Source of the DNA: Nitrospirota bacterium
GTDB lineage: Bacteria > Nitrospirota > Thermodesulfovibrionia > Thermodesulfovibrionales > JdFR-88
NCBI GenBank assembly: GCA_014874185.1
Contig: JACWAF010000012.1
Span: 1-61,166, forward strand
Direction of reading: 5' to 3'
DNA: 61,166 nt
Below, piece after piece: positions 19,364-29,046 of the stretch. A program made the translations under genes and the position numbers. The number at the start of each line of letters is the position of its first letter. Positions within the stretch are counted from its first letter, which is position 1. Under the pieces are notes generated by a model. The model was not told the origin of the DNA, ran no database searches, and saw only the letters and a program-made list of their open reading frames with translations.

Positions 19364-20201
19364 GCTGGTAGTATTCCTCCGCGTTCATTGAGCTTCTGAC
19401 GAGCGGCCCGGAGGCCACGGACTTGAACCCGATCGAGAGAGCGAACTGCTTAAGCTCATCAAACCGCCCGGGCCTTATATATTCGATAACGGGCAGGTTC
19501 TCCTTGCCCGGCCTAAGATACTGTCCCAGGGTGATCATCTCGCAGCCTGCGGCCCTAAGGTCCCGAAGGACCCCAAGCACCTCCTCCCCGGTCTCCCCGA
19601 ACCCCAGCATCAGGCCGGACTTGACCGGTGTCCCGGGCGCGTGCTGCCGGGCGCTTTTTAAAACGAAAAGAGACCGCTGGTAATCCGCCTGGGGCCTTAC
19701 GACCGGATAGAGGAAGGGCACGGTCTCGATATTGTGATTGAAGACATCGGGCTCTGCTTCCAGAACGGCGCGGAGTGCGTCCAAATCCCCCTTGAAGTCG
19801 GGCGTGAGGACTTCCACCTTCGCACCAGGAATGGCGCTTTTCACGGCGCGTATGCAATTTGCGAACTGTCCCGCACCGCCGTCCGGGAGGTCATCCCGCG
19901 TAACCGATGTGATTACAACGTATTTCAAACCCATCTCTTTCGCGGCCCGGGCGAGCTTTTCAGGCTCTTCCTGGTCCTGCGGAAGCGGCGCAGAATGCCC
20001 TACGGAGCAGAAGCCGCAATTGCGGGTGCAATCTGTGCCAAGTATCATGAAGGCCGCCGTGGGGCGGGCGAAGCACTGGCCCATATTGGGGCAGCGGGCC
20101 TCCTCGCAGACCGTGTGCAGGCCCTTTTCGCGCAGTGATTTTTTCAGTTCGTGCACCTTCTGCGGGGGGTACTTGGTCTTCACCCAGTCAGGGAGCCTCA
20201 T
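19356..20201 (-). CDS. lipA: Lipoyl synthase LipA
   Basis: A 281-residue radical SAM enzyme inserting two sulfur atoms into octanoyl chains on carrier proteins. The auxiliary cluster motif [12 protein letters not shown] near residue 32 and the radical SAM motif CTRNCGFC near 59 are intact. A C-terminal serine (SGPLVRSS) is the third-ligand region typical of LipA. Its likely target in this window is GcvH (24469). No lipB or lplA is nearby. Start ATG 20201 lies in an AT-rich stretch with no Shine-Dalgarno. Confidence 0.97.
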   Translation of the reverse strand: MRLPDWVKTKYPPQKVHELKKSLREKGLHTVCEEARCPNMGQCFARPTAAFMILGTDCTRNCGFCSVGHSAPLPQDQEEPEKLARAAKEMGLKYVVITSVTRDDLPDGGAGQFANCIRAVKSAIPGAKVEVLTPDFKGDLDALRAVLEAEPDVFNHNIETVPFLYPVVRPQADYQRSLFVLKSARQHAPGTPVKSGLMLGFGETGEEVLGVLRDLRAAGCEMITLGQYLRPGKENLPVIEYIRPGRFDELKQFALSIGFKSVASGPLVRSSMNAEEYYQHV

Positions 20202-20253
20202 AATCTATTAAGATTAATGGAATGCAAAACGGGATGTCAAATTAGAGGAGCGC

Positions 20254-20281
20254 TTGACTCGCCCCGGCCCCTTGTTATGCT
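20254..20281 (+). promoter_or_regulatory. Promoter of the small HhH gene
   Basis: TTGACT (20254..20259), 16-nt spacer, TATGCT (20276..20281); AAGGAGG follows at 20300..20306. Confidence 0.6.
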
Positions 20282-20312
20282 TTTTATAGGAACTGACTCA
20301 AGGAGGCGAGCC

Positions 20313-20555
20313 ATGGCCGGGAAAGCGGCAAGGAACATAAACCTGAATACGGCTACACTGAATGAGATGAAAGGCCTGGGGATCAATCCTGAAGCCGCCC
20401 AGGCGCTCATAAATTTCCGCGAGGCCAACGGCCCTTTCGAAAGCTGGGAAGACCTGAAGGCCGTTGCCGGCTTCACGCCGGATTTGATAGACGGCGTGAG
20501 AAAAAAAGGGGCCGTGCTGGGCGAGGTCCTGGAGATCGAAAGCCACGGGGACTGA
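20313..20555 (+). CDS. ComEA-like helix-hairpin-helix protein
   Basis: An 80-residue protein made almost entirely of one HhH DNA-binding unit: INLNTATLNEMKGLGINPEAAQALINF, then a second hairpin around WEDLKAVAGF. This is the C-terminal domain of ComEA, but the N-terminal membrane anchor is missing, so it is not a normal ComEA receptor and is predicted cytoplasmic. It has its own promoter and a good Shine-Dalgarno (AAGGAGG). Single-gene unit between divergent lipA and convergent genes. Confidence 0.85.
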   Translation: MAGKAARNINLNTATLNEMKGLGINPEAAQALINFREANGPFESWEDLKAVAGFTPDLIDGVRKKGAVLGEVLEIESHGD

Positions 20556-20619
20556 ATTGGCCTTCTTCTGAAGGAGTCGAGCCCTTGGGGCCAAACAGTA
20601 TTAGGCTTGCAAAAAATTA

Positions 20620-20844
20620 CTATTCCGGAAAAAGCGGCACGGGGCCGCAAAGGGACGCCTCATCTTCCGAAAACCTCCCGCACCGGAGGCAGACGAACCG
20701 CACTTTCCTTATCTTTTCAGGGCAGAGGTGGCCGCTGAGGGAGGGCCTTCCGCAGACGGGACAGGGCTTCAGTTGAGGGGCGGGATGGCAGAAGTGAAGG
20801 GAACCGCCGGTTTCACGGGCACATCCCGGACAGATCGGGCACAC
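20620..20844 (-). CDS. Small cysteine-rich zinc-ribbon-like protein
   Basis: A 74-residue protein with ten cysteines: CPICPGC at 2-8, single Cys near 19, CPVC at 28-31, single Cys near 41, CLRC at 52-55 and a Cys near 66. The CxxC pairs suggest two or three small zinc ribbons. It starts at a GTG three bases after the stop of the DsbC-like selenoprotein, so it is probably the last gene of that unit. I do not recognise a family. The weak ribosome site and short length leave some doubt. Confidence 0.5.
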   Translation of the reverse strand: MCPICPGCARETGGSLHFCHPAPQLKPCPVCGRPSLSGHLCPEKIRKVRFVCLRCGRFSEDEASLCGPVPLFPE

Positions 20845-20847
20845 GGG

Positions 20848-21687
20848 CTATCTCTTCCGGGAAACTTTTTTGACCGGGCTCAGTCTATTTTTTGCGTTCT
20901 CGTCCAGTATCTTTATAAGCTCGGCGGCCGGCCTGTATCCGGCCAGTATCTTCCCATCGGGAAGTATGATAGTGGGCGTGCCTGTGATGCCAAGCTGCTG
21001 GCCGAGTTTAATGTTCTGGTCTATTTCGGGGGCCGCGCATTCGGGCTTGGGTATGGGTTTGCCGTTGAACGAGTCTTCAAGGAGCGCCAGGGACCTCTTG
21101 CACTCTATCTCCTTGGCCCTCTCGTAGGAGCCGGGGTGCATCTTCAGCGGGAAGAGCTTCAGATAGAACGCGATGTCCTTTCTCTTTTCGACCACCTTCT
21201 TCATCTCCTGATGAAGTTTTCCGCAGAATGGTCATTCGGGGTCGTCGAAGACGATGGCCTTTATCGGGGCGTCGGCCCTGCCCAGGAGGAGCGCGTCCTT
21301 GACGGGGACCTTCGCGAAATCGACTGTCTTCTCATTAAGCTCTTCTATCTTGCTGCGGGTAAGGGATTTCCTGTCTTTTACGCTTATTATCTCGCCGGGT
21401 ATTATGTGCTGCTTGGCATAATCCAGGTAGACGAGGCCGATCCCGTTCTTCCCGGTCATCTCGTATTCGATCTCCCACAGGCCGCCCACTGGCGAGAGGT
21501 TCACCTTGAGCACTTTTACCTGCGGGTTCAGGGCCCTCAGAATGTTCTGGGCCTCGCCTTTGTCCAGCTTGTGGCAGGTGCGGCAGTCGCCTCCGCAGGT
21601 GCCCGCCGCGCTTCCGAAGGCGTGCGCCGAGGCGCGGGCCGATATCGCAAGCACAACCGCGAAGATTATGGGCAGAATTTTGCGCAT
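20848..21687 (-). CDS. DsbC-like thioredoxin-fold selenoprotein with CxxCH motif
   Basis: A 279-residue exported protein if the in-frame UGA at 21234..21232 is read as selenocysteine (residue 152). A signal peptide covers about 1-23. Next comes C31, then CRTCH at 35-39 (a c-type heme motif or redox cysteine pair), a beta-rich dimerisation-like region, and a thioredoxin fold with active site Sec-Pro-Phe-Cys (152-155) in the context VFDDPE-U-PFCGKLH, matching the FxDPxCPxC of DsbC/DsbG. A second Cys pair (near 183 and 203) and the cis-Pro loop TGTPT near 225 are also as in DsbC. Conventional gene calling would give two ORFs (21232-21687 and 20848-21204). TATAAT lies seven nt before the ATG and there is no Shine-Dalgarno. 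Alternatives are a sequencing error or a recent nonsense mutation. Confidence 0.82.
21190..21234 (-). promoter_or_regulatory. Candidate bacterial SECIS element
   Basis: Directly after the UGA (21234..21232) the RNA can fold into a lower stem GACCAUU/GGUGGUC (21233..21227 with 21196..21190) and a perfect 7-bp upper stem CUUCAUC/GAUGAAG (21216..21210 with 21205..21199) closed by the loop AGGA. The loop starts 22 nt after the UGA and has G at its second position, within the published bacterial SECIS rules (16-37 nt; G in the first two loop bases). Confidence 0.7.
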
Positions 21688-21694
21688 CGGGAAA

Positions 21695-21700
21695 ATTATA
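21695..21700 (-). promoter_or_regulatory. -10 element of the selenoprotein gene
   Basis: TATAAT on the minus strand, seven nt before the ATG at 21687; leaderless type. The -35 is weak. Confidence 0.5.
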
Positions 21701-21729
21701 TCATATTTTGAAGATAAAAAACCCCCGCC

Positions 21730-21759
21730 TTGAAAATTCGAATTGGTTTTTGTTTTAAT
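21730..21759 (+). promoter_or_regulatory. mutS promoter (leaderless type)
   Basis: TTGAAA (21730..21735), 18-nt spacer, TTTAAT (21754..21759), then seven nt to the mutS ATG. No Shine-Dalgarno. It lies back to back with the selenoprotein promoter. Confidence 0.6.
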
Positions 21760-21766
21760 CAACCGT

Positions 21767-24349
21767 ATGCCTGAGCCCACTCCCCTCATGAAGCAGTTCC
21801 AGGAGATAAAGGACGCCCACCGCGACGCGATAGTCTTCTTCAGGCTGGGGGACTTTTACGAGATGTTCGGCGAGGACGCGGTGACGGCCTCCGGGATACT
21901 GCAGATTGCCCTTACAACCCGCGACCGCACAAGCGAAGAACCCACGCCCATGTGCGGCGTGCCCTATTTCGCGGCGGACTCTTACCTGCAAAAGCTGGTT
22001 GCCGGGGGCCATAAGGTCGCCATATGCGAGCAGGTGCAGGACCCGAAAGAGGCCAGGGGCGTTGTAAAGCGCGAGGTCGTCCGCGTAATAACGCCCGGCA
22101 CGGTCACGCCCGAAAACCCGAAAGAGAACAACTATATCATCTCTTTTCTGCCACTGGGGAACAAGCACGGCGTCGCCGCTGCCGACGTGTCCACGGGCGA
22201 GTTCATGCTGTTCGAGACCGAAAACCCGCTGGAAGACGAGATTGAAAAATTCGAGCCCGGCGAGGTCGTCTACCCTGAAAGCCTGGGGCAGGACCTCCGC
22301 TACGCCGAGATGCTGAAGGGCTTCCATTCCACTGCCGCGGACGATTTTCTCTTCGAATATTCCGAGGCGTACCGTGAGCTTCTGTCCTACTTTAAAGTCT
22401 CAAGCCTTGACGCCTTCGGGTGCGAGGGGTTCCATGCCGCAGTAAGCGCGGCGGGCGCACTGCTTTCGACGCTGAGGCGCACGCAGAAAGAGGCGCTCTC
22501 CTTCGAGAAGCTCACGCCCGTGCGGGACAACTCCCAGATGTTCATAGACGCCTCCACAAGGAAGAACCTTGAACTGGTCCAGAACCTGCGCGAGGGCTCC
22601 AGGGAGGGCACACTCCTCTGGGTGCTGGACGAGACGCTCACGCCCATGGGGGGCAGGCATATGCGCCAGGCGGTGCTCCGCCCCTTGAAGAGCGTGGACG
22701 ATATAAAGCTGAACCTTTTTTCCGTGCGCAGCCTCACGGAGGATTACGAGCTTCTTGACAACCTCAGAAACGTCCTCAGGGGCATCCAGGACATCGAACG
22801 GTTCTCCACCAGGGTGCAGATGGGCACGGCAAACGCCAGGGACCTCATAGCCCTCAAGAACTCGCTTAAAAGACTGCCGCAGCTCAAGAAGGCCCTCCTG
22901 CAGAGCGACGACGAGCAGTTGAAAGAGATGGCGCGCGGGATGAGGGAGTTTTCGCAGGTGGTCTCTCGGATAGAGGCGTCCCTCTCGGAGCACCCGCCCG
23001 TATCGCTCCGGGACGGGGGGCTCATAAAAGACGGCTGCAACAGGGAAGTGGACGAACTGCGCCTCCTGCAGAACAACTCCAGGGAATACATAGCGCGGCT
23101 CGAGGCCGGGGAGAAGGAGAAGACGGGGATAAACTCCCTGAAGGTGGGCTTCAATAAAATCTTCGGCTATTACATAGAGATCACAAGGCCCAACCTCCCG
23201 CAGGTGCCGGGGCATTACATAAGGAAGCAGACCCTTGTGAACGCGGAGCGCTTCATCACGCCGGAGCTGAAAGAGTACGAGACGAAGGCGCTGGGTGCTG
23301 AAGAGAGGCTGAAGGCGCTGGAGTACGAGCTTTTTCAAGGCATAGCGGCGGAGATAAAGGACCAGGCGGCCGGCATCTCGCAGGCCGGCGCGAAAGTCGG
23401 CAAGCTGGATTTCCTTGTGTCCCTGGCCGTTGTGGCCAAGCGGAATAACTACGTTATGCCGCAGGTGGACCCGGGCCTTGAACTCTCGATCGTAAACGGA
23501 AGGCATCCCGTGGTGGAAAAAACGCTCCAGGCGGGCGAGCGGTTCATACCAAACGGCATCCAGATGGACGGCGAGGGCCGCAGGATGCTCATCATCACCG
23601 GCCCCAACATGGCCGGCAAGTCCACCTACATGAGGCAGAACGCCATAATAGTGCTGATGGCCCAGATAGGCAGCTTCGTCCCCGCCGATGAGGCCCGGAT
23701 AGGCGTCGCGGACAGGGTCTTCACCCGGATAGGGGCCTCGGACTTTCTGAGCATGGGGCAGAGCACCTTCATGGTGGAGATGCTGGAGACCGCGAACATC
23801 CTTCACAACGCCACCGGGCGCAGCCTTATTATCCTGGACGAGGTGGGCCGGGGCACCAGCACATTCGACGGGATAAGCATCGCCTGGGCAGCGGCGGAAT
23901 ACATCGCGAACACGCTGAAGGCCCGCACCATGTTCGCCACCCATTACCACGAGCTGACGGAACTGGGGCACAGCCTGGAAGGGGTGGCCAACTGCAACGT
24001 GGCCGTGAGGGAATGGGGCGAGGAGATAATCTTTTTGCGGAAGATAGAGGACGGCCCCTCGGACAAGAGCTACGGCATACAGGTGGCGAGGCTTGCCGGG
24101 CTGCCGCCGGAGATCGTGGACAGGGCCAAATCCGTTCTTGCCAATCTCGAGAAACAGATACTGAATTCCAAAGGGATGCCCAGGCTCCTTCCCGTAGGCG
24201 TCAAAAACAGGAACCAGCTCAGCCTCTTCGGCTCCAGGGAGGACTACCTGGTCCGGGAGCTTCTGGCCCTGCCCGACGGCATCACCGCCGAGGAGGCCAT
24301 GAAGGCGCTCTTCAAGCTCAAAAAGGCATTAAAAGAATCGATTTCTTGA
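21767..24349 (+). CDS. mutS: DNA mismatch repair protein MutS
   Basis: An 860-residue mismatch-recognition ATPase. The N-terminal mismatch-binding domain has GDFYEMFG (Phe-x-Glu reading motif) near residue 30. Connector, lever and clamp domains follow, then the ATPase with TGPNMAGKSTYMRQ near 610 and DEVGRGTSTFDG near 690. A C-terminal tail beyond 780 may tetramerise. I start at ATG 21767; the longer ORF adds eight codons inside the promoter. No mutL in the window. Confidence 0.97.
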   Translation: MPEPTPLMKQFQEIKDAHRDAIVFFRLGDFYEMFGEDAVTASGILQIALTTRDRTSEEPTPMCGVPYFAADSYLQKLVAGGHKVAICEQVQDPKEARGVVKREVVRVITPGTVTPENPKENNYIISFLPLGNKHGVAAADVSTGEFMLFETENPLEDEIEKFEPGEVVYPESLGQDLRYAEMLKGFHSTAADDFLFEYSEAYRELLSYFKVSSLDAFGCEGFHAAVSAAGALLSTLRRTQKEALSFEKLTPVRDNSQMFIDASTRKNLELVQNLREGSREGTLLWVLDETLTPMGGRHMRQAVLRPLKSVDDIKLNLFSVRSLTEDYELLDNLRNVLRGIQDIERFSTRVQMGTANARDLIALKNSLKRLPQLKKALLQSDDEQLKEMARGMREFSQVVSRIEASLSEHPPVSLRDGGLIKDGCNREVDELRLLQNNSREYIARLEAGEKEKTGINSLKVGFNKIFGYYIEITRPNLPQVPGHYIRKQTLVNAERFITPELKEYETKALGAEERLKALEYELFQGIAAEIKDQAAGISQAGAKVGKLDFLVSLAVVAKRNNYVMPQVDPGLELSIVNGRHPVVEKTLQAGERFIPNGIQMDGEGRRMLIITGPNMAGKSTYMRQNAIIVLMAQIGSFVPADEARIGVADRVFTRIGASDFLSMGQSTFMVEMLETANILHNATGRSLIILDEVGRGTSTFDGISIAWAAAEYIANTLKARTMFATHYHELTELGHSLEGVANCNVAVREWGEEIIFLRKIEDGPSDKSYGIQVARLAGLPPEIVDRAKSVLANLEKQILNSKGMPRLLPVGVKNRNQLSLFGSREDYLVRELLALPDGITAEEAMKALFKLKKALKESIS

Positions 24350-24396
24350 CAAAAATTCCCGCCTGTGTTTGAATTCATTTCACCCCCTGAATTGGG

Positions 24397-24424
24397 TTGA
24401 TTAAGCAGGCATTACTGATATACT
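24397..24424 (+). promoter_or_regulatory. gcvH-lpdA promoter
   Basis: TTGATT (24397..24402), 16-nt spacer, TATACT (24419..24424). A second candidate, TTGACA (24346..24351) with TTGAAT 17 nt later, overlaps the mutS stop. AAAAGGAGGG precedes gcvH. Confidence 0.5.
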
Positions 24425-24468
24425 AAGCACAATAACTTGAAAATATTTTTCAAAAGGAGGGCCGCACC

Positions 24469-24855
24469 ATGAATCCAGACAACCTGAAATATCACAAAGA
24501 GCATACCTGGGCCAGAGTGAAAGGCAACAGGGCCACCATCGGCATTACGGATTACGCCCAGGAAGCCCTTGGCGATATTGTTTACATAGATCTCCCGGAA
24601 ATGGACAGCACCGTGGAAGCAAACAACGAGCTCTCCGAGATAGAATCCACGAAGGCCACATCCCCGGTCATCTCTCCCATAAGCGGCACGGTGGTGGAGG
24701 TGAACGAGGAGCTTGGCGACAACCCCGAAATAATAAACGAAGACCCTTACGAGAAGGGCTGGATAGCGGTCATCGAGATGAGCGACCCCAAGGAGATCGA
24801 CGAGCTGATGGACTCAGGCGAGTACGAAAAGCTCCTCGAAGAGGAGGCTAAGTAG
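24469..24855 (+). CDS. gcvH: Glycine cleavage system H protein
   Basis: A 128-residue lipoyl carrier. The lipoylated lysine is K62 in ELSEIESTKATSPV, and the hammerhead fold motifs (WARVKGNRATIGITDYAQ, LGDIVYIDLP) are standard. It has a strong Shine-Dalgarno and is separated from lpdA by one base. The glycine decarboxylase (gcvP) and aminomethyltransferase (gcvT) are not in the window, so it may serve a distant set or another lipoate-dependent process. Confidence 0.96.
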   Translation: MNPDNLKYHKEHTWARVKGNRATIGITDYAQEALGDIVYIDLPEMDSTVEANNELSEIESTKATSPVISPISGTVVEVNEELGDNPEIINEDPYEKGWIAVIEMSDPKEIDELMDSGEYEKLLEEEAK

Positions 24856-24856
24856 C

Positions 24857-26248
24857 ATGAGACTTGCTATCATCGGGGCGGGGCCGGGCGGATATGTGGC
24901 CGCCCTGAAGGCCGCCCAGCTTGGCGCCGAGGTAACCGTCATAGAGGCCGGAGAGGTGGGCGGGGTGTGCCTGAACTGGGGATGCATACCCACAAAGTCG
25001 CTTATCGCCTCCGCCGAACTGATGCTGAAACTGAAAGAGATAGCCAACTACGGGATAGACGTAAACGGAGAGATCGCCCCCAACCTTGAAAAGATAATGC
25101 AGAGGAAGAACAAGGTTGTGGAGACCCAGGTAAAAGGGATAAGGGGACTCTTCAAGAGCTGGGGCGTAAAGCTGGTGGAAGGCAGGGGGCGCCTCGTCTC
25201 ACAAAACAAAGTGGAAGTCGAAAAGAAAGACGGCACGACCGAAACGGTGGAGGCCGACAAGATAATAATAGGCACGGGTTCGCGCCCGGCCGCCATCCCC
25301 ACGTTTCCGTTCGACGGGCAGAACATCCTCTCAAGCGACAACGCGCTTACCATCAACAAGATACCCAAGAGCATGCTCATCGTGGGGGCGGGCGTCATCG
25401 GGTGCGAGTTCGCGGGCATCTTCAACGCCCTGGGCACCGAGGTGACCATGGTCGAGATGCTTGACCGCGCCGTTGCCACCGAGGACGTGGAGATATCCGA
25501 GGTGCTGGAGCGCGAGTACAAGAAAAGAAAGATAAAGCTCTTCAAAGGCATAAAGGTTGAGAAGGTGGACGTTCAGCCCGAGGGCGTGCACGTCTTCACA
25601 TCCGACGGCAAGGAGCACGTGGCCGAAAAAGTGCTGGTATCCATCGGAAGAAGCCTAAACACCGAGCGCATGGGCCTTGAAGAAATGGGCGTAGAGAAAG
25701 GAAAGCGCGGCGAAATTCTAGTCGATGACAGGATGGAGACGAATGTAAAGGGCATCTACGCCATAGGCGACTGCACGGGTAAGATACTCCTTGCCCATGT
25801 GGCTAGCACTCAGGGCATCGTTGCCGTGAAGAACGCCTGCGGGCAGGATGCCGTTATGGATTACTCCACCGTGCCCGCCGCCATATTCACCACGCCGGAG
25901 ATAGCCTCCGTGGGGATCCGCCAGTTCCAGGCCGAGAGTGTTGGCCGAAAGGTGAAGACCGGACAGTTTCCATACCGCGCCCTGGGCAAGGCCCACGCCC
26001 TGGGGGAGATAGCTGGGTTCTTCAAACTGGTCTGCGACCCCGAGACCGACAGGATACTGGGCGCGCACATCATCGGGGCGCACGCCTCCGATATAGTGCA
26101 CGAGCTGGCCCTCGCGATAAAATACGGGCTTACCGCAAGACAGGTGGCCGGGACGATACATGCCCACCCCACCCTCTCCGAGGGCGTGATGGAGGCCGCC
26201 GAGGCCGTGCACGGCGAGGCCATACACATGCCCCGGGAAAAGGCCTGA
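24857..26248 (+). CDS. lpdA: Dihydrolipoyl dehydrogenase
   Basis: A 463-residue flavin disulfide reductase reoxidising dihydrolipoamide. FAD-binding GAGPGGYVAALKA at 8-20; redox cysteines C38 and C43 in GGVCLNWGCIPTKS; NAD-binding GAGVIGCEFAG near 180; second FAD motif YAIGDCTG near 300; catalytic HAHPTLSE near 437. It lacks an N-terminal lipoyl domain. Next to gcvH it is most likely the L protein of the glycine cleavage system. A hairpin follows the stop. Confidence 0.96.
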   Translation: MRLAIIGAGPGGYVAALKAAQLGAEVTVIEAGEVGGVCLNWGCIPTKSLIASAELMLKLKEIANYGIDVNGEIAPNLEKIMQRKNKVVETQVKGIRGLFKSWGVKLVEGRGRLVSQNKVEVEKKDGTTETVEADKIIIGTGSRPAAIPTFPFDGQNILSSDNALTINKIPKSMLIVGAGVIGCEFAGIFNALGTEVTMVEMLDRAVATEDVEISEVLEREYKKRKIKLFKGIKVEKVDVQPEGVHVFTSDGKEHVAEKVLVSIGRSLNTERMGLEEMGVEKGKRGEILVDDRMETNVKGIYAIGDCTGKILLAHVASTQGIVAVKNACGQDAVMDYSTVPAAIFTTPEIASVGIRQFQAESVGRKVKTGQFPYRALGKAHALGEIAGFFKLVCDPETDRILGAHIIGAHASDIVHELALAIKYGLTARQVAGTIHAHPTLSEGVMEAAEAVHGEAIHMPREKA

Positions 26249-26254
26249 ACCCAA

Positions 26255-26271
26255 GGCGGATGAAATCCGCC
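26255..26271 (+). terminator. Hairpin after lpdA
   Basis: GGCGGAT-gaa-ATCCGCC followed by an AT-rich but not strictly U-rich stretch. The core GCGGATGAAATCCGC recurs in the hairpin at 60883. Could be a terminator or a repeat. Confidence 0.45.
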
Positions 26272-26279
26272 GTATTTAA

Positions 26280-28105
<1,826 letters not shown>

Positions 28106-28151
28106 TCGGGAAATTTTTCCCTGCTGACCGCGCCGCTATTGCGGACAGGTC

Positions 28152-28871
28152 CTACCTGCGGCCATCTTCGTATCCGGTAAGCAACTGGAGCGGCAGGACA
28201 TGGGGCCAGTGGTATCCCCCTATCTTCACCCGCGGCAGCCAAAACGGGTCATCTCCGGGCCTGGCCCGCCCCCGCCGCACCGTTACGGCCGCCGTAAATC
28301 CCGCCCTTGCCGCAATTTCACGCACCCTCCTGTCTTCAGCGCCATAAGGATAACAGAATTGCGATACGGAAACGCCAAGGGTATCTTCCAGTTCCGCCTT
28401 GGAGCCTGCCACCTCGTCCCAGAGGGCCGCATCGCCCAATTGCGTCAGAAAGGCATGCCTGCGCGAATGGGCGCCGGCCTCCATGCCCGCATCCAGCCAT
28501 CGCCGTAATTGCACCCGGTCCATCAGGGGTTTGCGCACACCCAGCGAGCTGGCATCCCAGTCGTTGTAACCGCCCACTCGGCCGCTCACAATGTAACAGG
28601 TCGCGTGGTGCCCATGACGGGCCAGGACCGGCAGGGCCGCTTCCAGGTTGTCCCGGTATCCGTCATCGAAGGTGATTACCGCTACCCTGCCTTCACGCCC
28701 GCCATTCAGATAAGGCATCGCCTCCGTCATTGTCAGCCCCCGATAGCCCAGCCATTTCAAGAGGGCCATCTGGTACGCGAAGGCGCCGGGCCGCACATAC
28801 AGCCCGCGCAGGCGCGCGCCATCGGGCGGCCTGCTTATGCTGTGATACATCAGGATGGGAATGGTTCTCAT
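28152..28871 (-). CDS. Polysaccharide deacetylase (NodB-type)
   Basis: A 239-residue carbohydrate esterase family 4 protein. It starts PILMYHSI, has the metal Asp pair in ITFDDGYRDN (69-70) and HSRRH (135-139) in place of the usual HTxxH, and a late FCYPYG motif near 190. Such enzymes N-deacetylate GlcNAc polymers or modify exopolysaccharide. No clear signal peptide, so it may be cytoplasmic or anchored otherwise. Single minus-strand gene convergent with ftsB and divergent from a glycosyltransferase; the two probably form a small surface-sugar islet. Confidence 0.88.
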   Translation of the reverse strand: MRTIPILMYHSISRPPDGARLRGLYVRPGAFAYQMALLKWLGYRGLTMTEAMPYLNGGREGRVAVITFDDGYRDNLEAALPVLARHGHHATCYIVSGRVGGYNDWDASSLGVRKPLMDRVQLRRWLDAGMEAGAHSRRHAFLTQLGDAALWDEVAGSKAELEDTLGVSVSQFCYPYGAEDRRVREIAARAGFTAAVTVRRGRARPGDDPFWLPRVKIGGYHWPHVLPLQLLTGYEDGRR

Positions 28872-29046
28872 CAGAGTGAATTCAATTCGAGCAATTAAAT
28901 CATTTTTGTCTCAAAAATTTCAAATCGAACGGCGTATGCCCCTGAGAAAAAACCGTCTGGTCTGCAAGCTGATTCAAAATAATCTGGACATCTTAACAGT
29001 CTTTACATTATCATCCTTTAATTTTCGAAATCTTAAAAAGAGCTGA

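Noticed and set aside
21232-21687. Two separate genes instead of one selenoprotein
   Set aside because: The second ORF would start inside a thioredoxin fold without an active site or signal peptide, and the first would lack its catalytic half; the frame is continuous through the UGA.
22400-23971. 523-residue minus-strand ORF opposite mutS
   Set aside because: Shadow of mutS; no ribosome site or motif.
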